Assembly (NCBI GenBank): GCA_013314775.1
Contig: JABUFB010000008.1
Location: forward strand, 975,036 to 1,039,035
DNA length: 64,000 nt
DNA from: Armatimonadota bacterium
GTDB lineage: Bacteria > Armatimonadota > Zipacnadia > Zipacnadales > JABUFB01
Reading direction: 5' to 3'
Made by a program: the position numbers and the translations under genes. Shown here in pieces: positions 1 through 7,740 of this stretch; within the stretch, counting starts at the first letter, position 1, and each line of letters opens with the position of its first letter. The notes beneath the pieces were generated by a model. The model was not told the DNA's origin and made no database searches. It saw only the letters and a list, made by a program, of their open reading frames with translations.

Positions 1-776
1 TGTTTGCGGGAGATCCGCAGCATTTTCTCCCGGAACGGATCGCGGGACCAGATCGGCCCGTGTGGCTCCAGGGACAGGTAGCCATCGTACCCGTGCTCGT
101 AGAGGAAAGCCAGCACCTTCGGGAAGGCGATGTCGCCCATGCCCGCAGGGGGCTGAGAGGCCAGTTCGCCGTCGATGTAGAGATGCTCTTTGATGTGGAC
201 GTAACCCACCTTGTCCCCGTGCTTCCGCGCAACTTCCAGGTAATCCGCGCCGTGATGGCACCAGTTGGCCGGATCGTACTTGATCCCCACCTGCGGCAGA
301 TGCTCCCAGACAAGCTCGTACGCCTCCAGGCAAGTGAAGAAGCTGTTGCCGTGGACCGCATACATGGATGTGCTCATGCCGACTTTCTCGGCCTTGTCGA
401 GGAAAGGAGGGAAAACCTTCACGAACTCTGCCGCCTGTTCCGCCAGAGACGCACCTTCAATGGCGCCGCCGCCGGTAATGAGGACGTCCGCCCCGAGGAT
501 CCCGCCAAACTTGATGGCGCGATTCAGCATCTCGTGGGCCTCCGCGCGCACATCAGGGTCGGGCGACAAGTGATTCCACCCCCACAGGCCGATAGCTGAT
601 GCCCCCACACCGTGGCGGTCAAGAATTGCGCGCATGGCCACCACGGTCTCCTCCGTCAGATTCTTGAAGTCCCCCCAGTAATTGTACTCCAGCCCTGCAA
701 AGCCGTGCTCAGCCGCGAATGCCGCATCTGATTCCACGCCTTCAAGGTGATTGTGCCCGATGAACGCCCATTTCAT
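1..776 (-). CDS. Sugar phosphate isomerase/epimerase-like TIM barrel protein (3' end outside window)
   Basis: The minus-strand reading begins MKWAFIGHNHLEGVES at 776 and stays open to the window edge, giving 258 residues without a stop; the C-terminus is outside. The reading has the (beta/alpha)8 'xylose isomerase-like' pattern: a GADVLITGGG strand, a KYDPANWCHHG segment, HIKEHL, and a late GYDGYLSLEPHG. These correspond to the metal-binding Glu/Asp/His positions of sugar phosphate isomerase/epimerase and hydroxypyruvate-isomerase-like families. No signal peptide is visible, so it is probably cytosolic and acts on a sugar released by the secreted glycosidases nearby. The exact substrate cannot be told. 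It is divergent from the DUF4838 gene. Confidence 0.75.
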   Translation of the reverse strand, partial: MKWAFIGHNHLEGVESDAAFAAEHGFAGLEYNYWGDFKNLTEETVVAMRAILDRHGVGASAIGLWGWNHLSPDPDVRAEAHEMLNRAIKFGGILGADVLITGGGAIEGASLAEQAAEFVKVFPPFLDKAEKVGMSTSMYAVHGNSFFTCLEAYELVWEHLPQVGIKYDPANWCHHGADYLEVARKHGDKVGYVHIKEHLYIDGELASQPPAGMGDIAFPKVLAFLYEHGYDGYLSLEPHGPIWSRDPFREKMLRISRK

Positions 777-1035
777 GGTCGCATCCTCCAGGACTGCGTG
801 TTCGGAATGTCAACCGTCCGCGGTGGGTATTCGCCGGAATGTACGGGGCACCTTCGGAGGGATGTGAAAGCAGGCGGGGAAATGGGGTACAGAGGGTTAC
901 CTCGTCGAGCCGACGCTCGACCTACGCGGCGTGGGTGTCGTCTCGCTCAGACCGACCGTCTCGGGCGGCGGTCTGCAGACAACGAGGTGCGTAACAGATT
1001 GGGAGCACGACTTCCCGAAAGCAGGTGGCAAATCG

Positions 1036-3414
1036 ATGAGTCTCCCCCACGCCGTCCTGATGATTGCCCTTCTGATGCTGTTAGTGGCAGCCGCGGGATG
1101 GTCGGACCTCCCCGGCGACCAGCACTGGCGCAATGCGCTCAAACCCACAGGTGAGCCCGGGCCCGAACTGACTCTCGCAAGAAACGGTCAGACCGACTAC
1201 GTAATCGTGATCCCGGAGCAGGAAACTGGGGCGGAACTGAAGGCTGCCCAGGAACTCTCCCATTGGTTGCATGAGATGACCGACGCGGAATACGCGGTGG
1301 TCGATGACAGCGCTCCCAAGCAGCAGCACGAGATCAGTGTGGGCGAAACCAACCGGGTTGTGGGAGAGCCCGCGCAAGACCTGAAGGCGGATGGCTACCA
1401 GATCTGGGTGTGCGGTGAGTCACTAATACTGCGGGGCGGCTCGGGACGTGGACCGATCAACGCAGTGTTCGCGTTCCTCGAAGAGGACCTGGGATGCCGG
1501 TGGTATACCAGGTCGGCCACGCGTATCCTGCACCGGCCAACGCTCAAGGTGCGCCCGGTTCCGCGGGTCTTCGTCCCGAAGCTGACCATCCGCGACCCCT
1601 TCGTCCATGATGCGTTCAACGGCGAGTGGTCTCTGCGCAACCGGACCAATGCCCCCTCTGCACCGGTGCCGGAGGAATGGGGCGGGCATGTGCAGTATGC
1701 ACGATTCGTGCACACCTACAATGAACTGGTTCCACCGGGCAAGTACTTCAAGGATCACCCGGAGATGTTCATGCAGAACGCCGACGGTACGCGCACCGCG
1801 CGGCAGGTCTGCCACACCAATGCAGATACGATCCGAGTAGCGACCGAGACCGCGCTGGCGATTCTGAAAGACCGGCCGAAGGGCGTCATCATCAGTGTCT
1901 CCAAGAATGACGGTGGCGGCTCATGCGTGTGCGAGAACTGCCGCGCCATCGACGAGGCCGAAGGCTCCGATGCCGGCAGCCTGCTGCATTTTGTGAACGC
2001 GGTGGCCGAAGGCATTGAGAAAGAGCGTCCCGACGTGACGGTCTCCACGCTGGCCTATCTTGAGACGTACCTCCCGCCGAAGACAATCCGTCCCAGGCAC
2101 AATGTGGCGATCCGCCTGTGCACTGACCGCTGCATGTGGTCGCGGCCCTTCCGGCCCGCGCGGGAGAGCGAGATCTTCCAGCCCGCGCTGGAGGGTTGGG
2201 CGCGGATCCACGACCGTATTCATATCTGGGACTACGTAGTCAACTTCAGCCATTACTGCGCGCCCATGCCCAACATGCACGCGGTGGCGGACAATATCCG
2301 CAACTTCGTGGAGCACAATGCACAGGGCGTCATGCTGCAAGGAGCCTACCAGAGCCCGGGCAGCGAGCGGGGGCTTATGCGCTGCTGGGTGTGGGCCAAG
2401 CAGCTGTGGAACCCGTCGCTGGACACGGACGCGCTCATGCATGACTTCGTGTACGGCTACTACGGCAAGGCTGCCCCGGCAATCGCCGACTACTACAACC
2501 TGTTGCAGGAGACGGCGCGGGTACATGAAGAGAGCATGAAGGCCCCGGAGGGCGGTATCCGGTACGATATGCGCTCTCCCTTCTTGTCTGCGGACTTCCT
2601 GACCCGCGCCAATGAACTGTTCGACACGGCCGAGGCCCTCGCGGAGAGCGAGGAGATCCTCCACCGGGTGGAACTGGAGCGTCTGCCCATCATTTACGTA
2701 CAGATCATGCGCGGCCCGGCGGAGACCGGCCCAGCATACCCCGGCCTCGTGGACCGATTCGAGACCATCACAAAGCGTGTCGGGATGACCCACATTGCCG
2801 AGGGTCCGCCGGACGTGGAGAGCAAGATCAAGAGCTGGCGCGCGGAGGTCGGGATCCTCGAACAGGTGGCGAGCATCGGCAGGGACGACTGGAAGAGCTG
2901 GGAACTGAGCAATGAGTGGAAATTCGCGAAAGACCCGGAGGGCAAGGGCGTCGCGGAACGCTGGTTCGCGCAGGATCTTGACGCCACAGACTGGGCCACA
3001 GTGCGCAGTGACACCGGGAACGGTTGGGAGAGCCAGGGCTTCGCCGACTACAACGGCTGGGGCTGGTATCGACAGACCTTCACCGTACCCGGGAACATGA
3101 AGGCGAGCAAGGTGAAGCTCTTCTTCGAAGCGGTGGATGAGGACGCGATCGTCTATCTCAACGGTGAGAAAGTCTTCGAACACACCGTCGCCACCACCGG
3201 CCTGCCGCCGGAATCCATCTGGGTAACGCCCTTTGTAGTGGATGTGACCGACAAGCTGAAACTCGACGAACCGAACCAGCTCACCGTGGCCGTGTTCAAC
3301 CGCATCGGCATGGGGGGCGTATACAAGCCGGTGCGCCTGGTTTCCTCTGATCGCCAACTGGACGCGGAGGTCATCGTGCGCCTGCTCAAAGCGGCCAAGG
3401 AGAGAGGGGAATAA
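1036..3414 (+). CDS. Secreted DUF4838-domain, glycosidase-like protein
   Basis: A 792-residue protein. I chose ATG 1036 because it gives a signal peptide (MSLPHAVLMIALLMLLVAAA) and is preceded by AGGTGG seven bases upstream; an in-frame ATG at 931 would add 35 non-signal residues. Order: an N-terminal alpha-glucuronidase-like alpha/beta domain (ELKAAQELSHWLHEMTD), then the DUF4838 TIM-barrel-like region with the hallmark CVCENCRAIDEAEGS and VSTLAYLETYLPP, then a helical part, then a C-terminal beta-galactosidase-type jelly roll (GWGWYRQTFTVPG, VYLNGEKVFEHT). DUF4838 proteins occur in polysaccharide-degrading bacteria and resemble GH67/GH20 enzymes. The activity is unproven and the catalytic residues are not assigned here. 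Confidence 0.82.
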   Translation: MSLPHAVLMIALLMLLVAAAGWSDLPGDQHWRNALKPTGEPGPELTLARNGQTDYVIVIPEQETGAELKAAQELSHWLHEMTDAEYAVVDDSAPKQQHEISVGETNRVVGEPAQDLKADGYQIWVCGESLILRGGSGRGPINAVFAFLEEDLGCRWYTRSATRILHRPTLKVRPVPRVFVPKLTIRDPFVHDAFNGEWSLRNRTNAPSAPVPEEWGGHVQYARFVHTYNELVPPGKYFKDHPEMFMQNADGTRTARQVCHTNADTIRVATETALAILKDRPKGVIISVSKNDGGGSCVCENCRAIDEAEGSDAGSLLHFVNAVAEGIEKERPDVTVSTLAYLETYLPPKTIRPRHNVAIRLCTDRCMWSRPFRPARESEIFQPALEGWARIHDRIHIWDYVVNFSHYCAPMPNMHAVADNIRNFVEHNAQGVMLQGAYQSPGSERGLMRCWVWAKQLWNPSLDTDALMHDFVYGYYGKAAPAIADYYNLLQETARVHEESMKAPEGGIRYDMRSPFLSADFLTRANELFDTAEALAESEEILHRVELERLPIIYVQIMRGPAETGPAYPGLVDRFETITKRVGMTHIAEGPPDVESKIKSWRAEVGILEQVASIGRDDWKSWELSNEWKFAKDPEGKGVAERWFAQDLDATDWATVRSDTGNGWESQGFADYNGWGWYRQTFTVPGNMKASKVKLFFEAVDEDAIVYLNGEKVFEHTVATTGLPPESIWVTPFVVDVTDKLKLDEPNQLTVAVFNRIGMGGVYKPVRLVSSDRQLDAEVIVRLLKAAKERGE

Positions 3415-3470
3415 CACGGGCCGCCGTCAGTATTCTGGTGGCGCTGCCGTGGCGTACTGAAAGCCGCCCT

Positions 3471-3498
3471 TTGCGCACACGGGGCCGGCTGGTACAAT
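3471..3498 (+). promoter_or_regulatory. Putative sigma-70 promoter for the small lipoprotein gene
   Basis: TTGCGC at 3471-3476 and TACAAT at 3493-3498 are separated by 16 bp. They lie about 50 bp before the chosen GTG start at 3545. Match to consensus only; untested. Confidence 0.4.
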
Positions 3499-3544
3499 GG
3501 CCATAACGCGACGTCCATCTGCTCATGGAAAGGGGGCCGTATTC

Positions 3545-4138
3545 GTGTTGAGGATGACCGTTGCAGCAATCGTGACAGCCGTGGTGGTGTCAGGTGCAAT
3601 CGTGACCGGTTGCGCCAAGGTGCAGGAAGCCAAGGAGACCGCACAGGCGGTGGGGGAAGCCGCGCGCTTCTCGAGGGACATGCAGGACGGCAAAGCAACG
3701 ATCAAGGGCAAAGACGGGCAGCAGATGACCATCGAGACAAAGGGCAAGGACGAGAACATGACCGTGACCATGAAGAATGAGAAGGGCGAGGAGTTCACGG
3801 TCGCCGGCGGCAAGGAGATGGACTTGAAGGGTCTCGACATCGAGGTGTACCCGGGCGCCAGGCAGGAAGGCGGCAGCCGGATGAGCGATGAGAAGCTGAC
3901 CCACATCTCCGCGGTATTCAAGACAAGTGACAGCTTCGAGAAAGTCGCCGACTTCTACAAGAAGAAATACCCCGATGCCCAGACTAACGAGATGAACATG
4001 GGTGAGCAGCAGATGCTCATCATGACCGTCGGAGAGGAGCCTAAGGTCAAGAGCATCAGCGTGACCACCGAAGAGGGCACCAAGGACATCAATATCATCC
4101 TCAGCCATGCCATCGACAAGGAGAAGCCATCCGAGTAG
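3545..4138 (+). CDS. Hypothetical lipoprotein
   Basis: About 197 residues from GTG 3545, which has GGAAAGGGGG nine bases upstream; ATG 3554 is the alternative. The N-terminus is a hydrophobic segment ending in a lipobox-like IVTGC, so the protein is probably lipidated and membrane-anchored. The rest is Lys/Glu/Asp-rich and hydrophilic: a charged beta region (KGKDGQQMTIETKGKD), then a compact domain containing DIEVYPGARQEGGS and FKTSDSFEKVADFYKKKYP. The latter resembles small domains seen in many bacterial lipoproteins of unknown role. I do not recognise a function. It ends 37 bp before the superoxide dismutase start on the same strand, so the two may be co-transcribed. Confidence 0.75.
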   Translation: MLRMTVAAIVTAVVVSGAIVTGCAKVQEAKETAQAVGEAARFSRDMQDGKATIKGKDGQQMTIETKGKDENMTVTMKNEKGEEFTVAGGKEMDLKGLDIEVYPGARQEGGSRMSDEKLTHISAVFKTSDSFEKVADFYKKKYPDAQTNEMNMGEQQMLIMTVGEEPKVKSISVTTEEGTKDINIILSHAIDKEKPSE

Positions 4139-4175
4139 GACGGCTCCAAGGACAGACAGAACTGGAGGCGATGAA

Positions 4176-4874
4176 ATGAGTTCAGTGGACAGACGCGCAT
4201 TCGTGGGCGCCATGGGCGCGGGGGCGGTGGGTGTGTTCGCAACGGGGACGGCGCTATTCGGGCAGACCCCGGCAGCGGCACAGGAACTCGCAACGCACCA
4301 GGTCAAGCCGCTGAAGTACCCTTACGATGCGCTCAAAGGCATCTCGAAGCAGGTCGTCACCTGGCACCACGACACTCACTATGCGGGCTACGTGGCCAAG
4401 CGCAATGCCATCGAGAAGCAGCTGGCCGAACTTGGGCCGGGCACGGCGGGGTTCGATGCCCGGGTGTACGCCGGCCTGAAACGATCGGAGAGCTTCAACG
4501 CCAGCGGGATGATCCTCCACGAGATCTACTGGGAGAATCTGGGCGGAGACGGGAAGCCCGGAAATGGCCCGGTGGAGACGCTGATCCGCAACTGCTTCGG
4601 GAGCATTGAGGCCTGGATGGCGGACATGAAAGCCATCGGCAGCCAGGCGACAGGCTGGGCGCTGTGCTGCTACGACCCCAGCGATGCCCGGCTGCATAAC
4701 TACCTGGTGGACCAGCACGAACTGGGCGGCATCTGGGGAGCCAAACCGCTGATCGCACTGGATGTCTTCGAACACGCCTATTACCACGATCAGGGCCCCA
4801 ACCGCGGCGCGTACATGGACCTGTTCTTCCAGAACCTGCACTGGGGACGGATCAATGCGCTGTATACGGGATAG
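4176..4874 (+). CDS. Exported Fe/Mn superoxide dismutase
   Basis: A 232-residue protein converting superoxide to O2 and H2O2. ATG 4176 follows a GGAGG; an overlapping ATG at 4171 runs into a stop at once. The N-terminus SSVDRRAFVGAMGAGAVGV is a twin-arginine-like signal with an AQE cleavage region, so the folded metalloenzyme is probably exported. The metal ligands expected for the family are present: His64 in TWHHDTHYAGY (with His68), His in MILHEIYWENL, and Asp/His in ALDVFEHAYYHDQG. The segment ARLHNYLVDQHELGGIWG is also typical. I cannot decide between Fe and Mn from sequence alone. A GC-rich hairpin follows the stop. Confidence 0.93.
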   Translation: MSSVDRRAFVGAMGAGAVGVFATGTALFGQTPAAAQELATHQVKPLKYPYDALKGISKQVVTWHHDTHYAGYVAKRNAIEKQLAELGPGTAGFDARVYAGLKRSESFNASGMILHEIYWENLGGDGKPGNGPVETLIRNCFGSIEAWMADMKAIGSQATGWALCCYDPSDARLHNYLVDQHELGGIWGAKPLIALDVFEHAYYHDQGPNRGAYMDLFFQNLHWGRINALYTG

Positions 4875-4901
4875 GTCCTGCCCGCGGATGAGCAAAGGTG
4901 C

Positions 4902-4928
4902 GCGGCCCCGGCGAGATGCCGGGGCCGC
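4902..4928. terminator. GC-rich hairpin between convergent genes
   Basis: GCGGCCCCGGC (4902-4912) pairs perfectly with GCCGGGGCCGC (4918-4928) around a 5-nt loop. It lies between the convergent superoxide dismutase and cysteine hydrolase genes. There is no strong T-run, so it may act as a bidirectional, weakly intrinsic terminator. Confidence 0.55.
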
Positions 4929-4996
4929 CTCGTTCGTGTCAACCGTCCAACAGACTATCGCGGGCGTGCTCCCGTGCCAGGCGAACCGCGGATCTC

Positions 4997-5776
4997 TCAA
5001 CCCAACTGCCTGCAAGCCTCGATGAAATCCTCAGTCAGCAGCGTGTCGCCGTAATGGGTCTCGAAATACTGGATGCCCCAGCGCGTGGCGATGCGTTCCG
5101 GGAAGCTTTCCGGAGTCTCCACCCCGAGAGTCGCATCCCGCAACAGGAAAATGCGGTATCCGAAAGGCGCCATGAGTTCGACTCCGCCACCAGCGCGCAG
5201 GATACACATGTCGGTGGCAAAGCCCGTGTACAGCAGGTTCTCGATCCCATGGCGGCGCAGAGCGCGGTCGAATTGACCAGTCTGGTGGACGAAGGGTTCG
5301 CCCGGCTCCGGCGCCACGATCTGCGCCCGGTCCATCCTCCCATAGGGCGAGAGCGTGGCGTAATCTCGCCCATGGGATCTGGCCAGGATCTCCTCGCGCC
5401 AACCGGGTACCACTGGACCGGGCTGATAGGGGTTGTGGACGGGTTCGTCCAGGTCCTGCATGGCTTCGGGGTGTTTCGCGCCGATTGCCGAGCTCTCAAC
5501 ATGGCAGACAAGGATGCCCGCAGCCCGCGCGGCGTCCATTGCGGGGCGGATGCACTCGCGCATGATCCGTTCGGCTTCGCGGAAAGATTCCAGGAACCCC
5601 ATGCCCACGCAGAAGTTGGGGTCAATCTCCGGCCCGCCCTCACAGCCGATGTTCCAGCAATGCATGACCACCAGCGCGGTTTTCAACGGGTCAAGCTCGA
5701 TGGTGTGTGTCTCGTAGCCCGTGTCGGTCAGCGGGATGGTGCGGTAGTAGCGGCCCTCGAAACGCAAATTGCCCAC
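4997..5776 (-). CDS. Isochorismatase-like cysteine hydrolase
   Basis: A 259-residue protein with GTG start at 5776, supported by GGAGG just upstream. The fold markers of the cysteine hydrolase (isochorismatase-like) superfamily are present: the strand ALVVMHCWN, AARAAGILVCHVESS, and the nucleophile loop TGFATDMCILRAGGG with Cys191. The usual catalytic Asp after the first strand (xxxIDxQ) is replaced by His39 in VMHC, and the third catalytic residue, Lys, is not obvious. Relatives hydrolyse amides such as nicotinamide, N-carbamoyl compounds or ureidoacrylate; the substrate here is unknown. It is 20 bp downstream of the polysaccharide deacetylase gene and probably co-transcribed with it. Confidence 0.82.
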   Translation of the reverse strand: MGNLRFEGRYYRTIPLTDTGYETHTIELDPLKTALVVMHCWNIGCEGGPEIDPNFCVGMGFLESFREAERIMRECIRPAMDAARAAGILVCHVESSAIGAKHPEAMQDLDEPVHNPYQPGPVVPGWREEILARSHGRDYATLSPYGRMDRAQIVAPEPGEPFVHQTGQFDRALRRHGIENLLYTGFATDMCILRAGGGVELMAPFGYRIFLLRDATLGVETPESFPERIATRWGIQYFETHYGDTLLTEDFIEACRQLG

Positions 5777-5796
5777 AGTGATCCTCCGTTCCTTGG

Positions 5797-6534
5797 TCAG
5801 GCAGTCTCGCCCGTGATGTACTGGACAACTTCATTGGGTTCGGCAAGCCAGACGTCATCTCCCCCAAGCCGGCAGACAGTCTCGAAGCGCTGCCGGAGTT
5901 CCTCCAGGGTGCAGTCCTTCCAGGGGTGAATCGCCTCGCCCGGTGTGGGACAGTGGCAGTAGTCAATCACCCAGCCCCCGGAGTCGATGGCCTGGTGCAG
6001 CCGCTTGTAGGGATCGAAGGCGGAGTAGAAAGGCGGCGGGTACTCGTGATGCAGGGGACACCGGGCGAGACGGAACAGGTCCATCCCCGGCCGGTTGATA
6101 TCGTCGTAAATGGTGAGAATCCCCCGGTAGCCGAATTCGGGGGCGACTCTCAGCGCCGGAGGATAGCCTTCGTTGTTACCCGGGACGCAGAAGAGAGAGA
6201 CGGGCAGCCCGGTGGCCTGCGCGAGGACTTCCCGGCTCCTGCCCACTTCTTCCAGCGCATTCGCATCGGTAACCGCCGCGTGGGTCATACTGTGGGAGGA
6301 GATTCCCCAGCCCTCGGCATGCAGTGCGTGAAGCTCATCTCTGGACAGGATCATCATCCCGTCATAACTGCTGCCGGGAACGTCTCGGGGTACGCCGATC
6401 TGGCTTGCGACCAGACAGACATGGCCCGGGATGCCGAACTCGCGGTGTACCTGGAGTGCATGCTCGAGCAGGAGCGCACAGCCCTCGTCGTAGGTGATGG
6501 AGTAGACCCAGCGCTTGCCGTCTTTCCAGGCCAT
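5797..6534 (-). CDS. Polysaccharide deacetylase family protein (NodB-like)
   Basis: About 245 residues from ATG 6534 (MAWKDGKRWVYSITYDEGC). An in-frame TTG at 6624 would add 30 residues but lacks a ribosome site. NodB-homology motifs are visible: motif 1 as TYDEG (usually TFDDG) and the zinc motif HSMTH (HxxxH) in WGISSHSMTHAAV. A LFCVPGNNEGYPPALR segment fits the motif-3 region. Such enzymes remove N- or O-acetyl groups from polysaccharides. No signal peptide is apparent with this start, so it may act on small or intracellular substrates. It probably forms a two-gene unit with the cysteine hydrolase downstream. Confidence 0.78.
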   Translation of the reverse strand: MAWKDGKRWVYSITYDEGCALLLEHALQVHREFGIPGHVCLVASQIGVPRDVPGSSYDGMMILSRDELHALHAEGWGISSHSMTHAAVTDANALEEVGRSREVLAQATGLPVSLFCVPGNNEGYPPALRVAPEFGYRGILTIYDDINRPGMDLFRLARCPLHHEYPPPFYSAFDPYKRLHQAIDSGGWVIDYCHCPTPGEAIHPWKDCTLEELRQRFETVCRLGGDDVWLAEPNEVVQYITGETA

Positions 6535-6692
6535 AGGTGGGAACCCCGCGTGCACCGGAGTGGGTACTGCGAGGGGGAGTATTAGACGGAAGGACCGCTG
6601 AGACCTGCGTGAGACGAGAAACAAGCCCGCGGAGGTCGCGGAGCCCGGACGTCATTCATAGCCCGGGCTCCGCGGGAGCGATACGGCTTCGG

Positions 6693-7205
6693 TCATGCCA
6701 CCAGATCTTCGCACTGGCGGCGGATTTGGCGGACGTGATAGGCGACGTTGGCGCTGGTGCAGCCCATCTGCTGAGCGACCTCGCGCCAGGTGTGTCCCTT
6801 CATCAGCCCGTTCAGGACCGTCTGCTGGGTCTCGCTCAGCCCCTCCAGCAGCGTTGCCAGCAGGGCTTCGTCCAGGACAACCCAGGCGGTGTCTTCGCAC
6901 TGCGCCTCGTGGCGATTGTCCTCGGGCTCGGTGCAGCGCCGGCGGCGGGCCCACTTGATGTAGTCCAGCATACGCCAGCGCGCGCGCTTCAGCAGGAACT
7001 GGTCAGGCTGGCCGATCTCGATATCAACCACGTCCAGGCTTTCGAAGACCGCGAACCAGGCCTCGCCCAGCAGGTCGTCGAAGTCCTCGTGACAGCATCG
7101 GGCGTAGTAACGCGCCATGTTGGTCAGCCGCGGGCGCAGCGCTGCCACCAACTGCTGCCGGGCTTCTTTGTCGCCGATTTGAGCACGGCGGACCAGGGTT
7201 TTCAC
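6693..7205 (-). CDS. Sigma-70 family RNA polymerase sigma factor
   Basis: A 170-residue protein from GTG 7205, which has GGGAGG eight bases upstream; an in-frame start farther back (7340) would run through a hairpin and lacks a ribosome site. Region 2 spans roughly RPRLTNMARYYARCCHEDFDDLLGEAW to DQFLLKRARWRMLDYIKW. Region 4 is LSETQQTVLNGLMKGHTWREVAQQMG followed by the recognition helix TSANVAYHVRQIRRQ. Size and layout match ECF-like sigma factors. No anti-sigma factor gene is adjacent. The leader holds a promoter, a possible small reading frame and a perfect hairpin, which suggests regulated expression. Confidence 0.85.
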   Translation of the reverse strand: MKTLVRRAQIGDKEARQQLVAALRPRLTNMARYYARCCHEDFDDLLGEAWFAVFESLDVVDIEIGQPDQFLLKRARWRMLDYIKWARRRRCTEPEDNRHEAQCEDTAWVVLDEALLATLLEGLSETQQTVLNGLMKGHTWREVAQQMGCTSANVAYHVRQIRRQCEDLVA

Positions 7206-7244
7206 CGCAATCCCTCCCGGGATACACCTTCGGACAAAATGAAA

Positions 7245-7275
7245 CGGCCACGAGCCTTTTCTTCGCTCGTGGCCG
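7245..7275 (-). promoter_or_regulatory. Perfect hairpin in the sigma factor leader (possible attenuator)
   Basis: CGGCCACGAGC (7245-7255) and GCTCGTGGCCG (7265-7275) form an 11-bp perfect stem with a 9-nt loop. On the minus strand the stem is followed by TTTCATTTTG, a weak U-rich tail, about 40 nt before the sigma factor start. It could terminate or attenuate transcription entering the gene. Confidence 0.5.
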
Positions 7276-7303
7276 CTTGATTGCGCGGTGTGGTCTTCTG
7301 ACC

Positions 7304-7480
7304 TCAGGTGTCGCCCGGCTCGGGGGCCATCACCTGCCACGAGTTGTCTGCGTTGAGAATGTCAATGACGTGCGCGTGAACGCCTGTGCCCACAATGGAT
7401 GTCGCTTGGCACGCAAGCATGGAGATGTCTCCGCTTCCATGTATCAGTGGCCGATAGGCGGTCAGTCCTGGTGATCTCAC
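7304..7480 (-). CDS. Possible small leader protein upstream of the sigma factor
   Basis: A 58-residue frame from GTG 7480, preceded by AAAGGGGG about ten bases upstream, ending at TGA 7304-7306. It sits between a good promoter (7559-7587) and the hairpin in front of the sigma factor gene. The peptide contains MLACQATSIVGTGVHAHVIDIL and ends in APEPGDT. I recognise no family. It might be a leader peptide, a small regulator, or chance; the promoter and Shine-Dalgarno-like sequence are the only support. Confidence 0.3.
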   Translation of the reverse strand: MRSPGLTAYRPLIHGSGDISMLACQATSIVGTGVHAHVIDILNADNSWQVMAPEPGDT

Positions 7481-7558
7481 GGTGGTGATGCCCCCTTTCT
7501 CTCGCAGGATAAGTTGCTGCCGCGTGGAGCACACAACTGGCGCGCGGCGTATGTTGGG

Positions 7559-7587
7559 ATTATAGCCTGGGGAACGGGAATTGATAA
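7559..7587 (-). promoter_or_regulatory. Putative promoter driving the sigma factor leader transcript
   Basis: On the minus strand TTATCA (7587-7582) and a perfect TATAAT (7564-7559) are 17 bp apart. Transcription would start near 7552, giving a leader of nearly 350 nt before the sigma factor start. Confidence 0.5.
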
Positions 7588-7740
7588 GGGCGGGCGAAAA
7601 AAAGTTGTTCCATGCAGGTGGCAGCAGCGGACGGGACAGTGAAGCCGCTACGAAACCGCAGGAAAGGACGGCCTCACAGACGAAATGGAGTATGGAAGAC
7701 GGCACATAACCTTGCCGCTGAAGGCGGAGAGGATTGACAT

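Noticed and set aside
1921-3417. 498-codon open frame antisense to the DUF4838 gene
   Set aside because: It mirrors the codon bias of the real gene on the other strand and has no ribosome site, signal or recognisable motif.
6535-6624. 30-residue N-terminal extension of the polysaccharide deacetylase from TTG 6624
   Set aside because: It lacks a ribosome site and adds no clear signal peptide; the domain begins right at ATG 6534.
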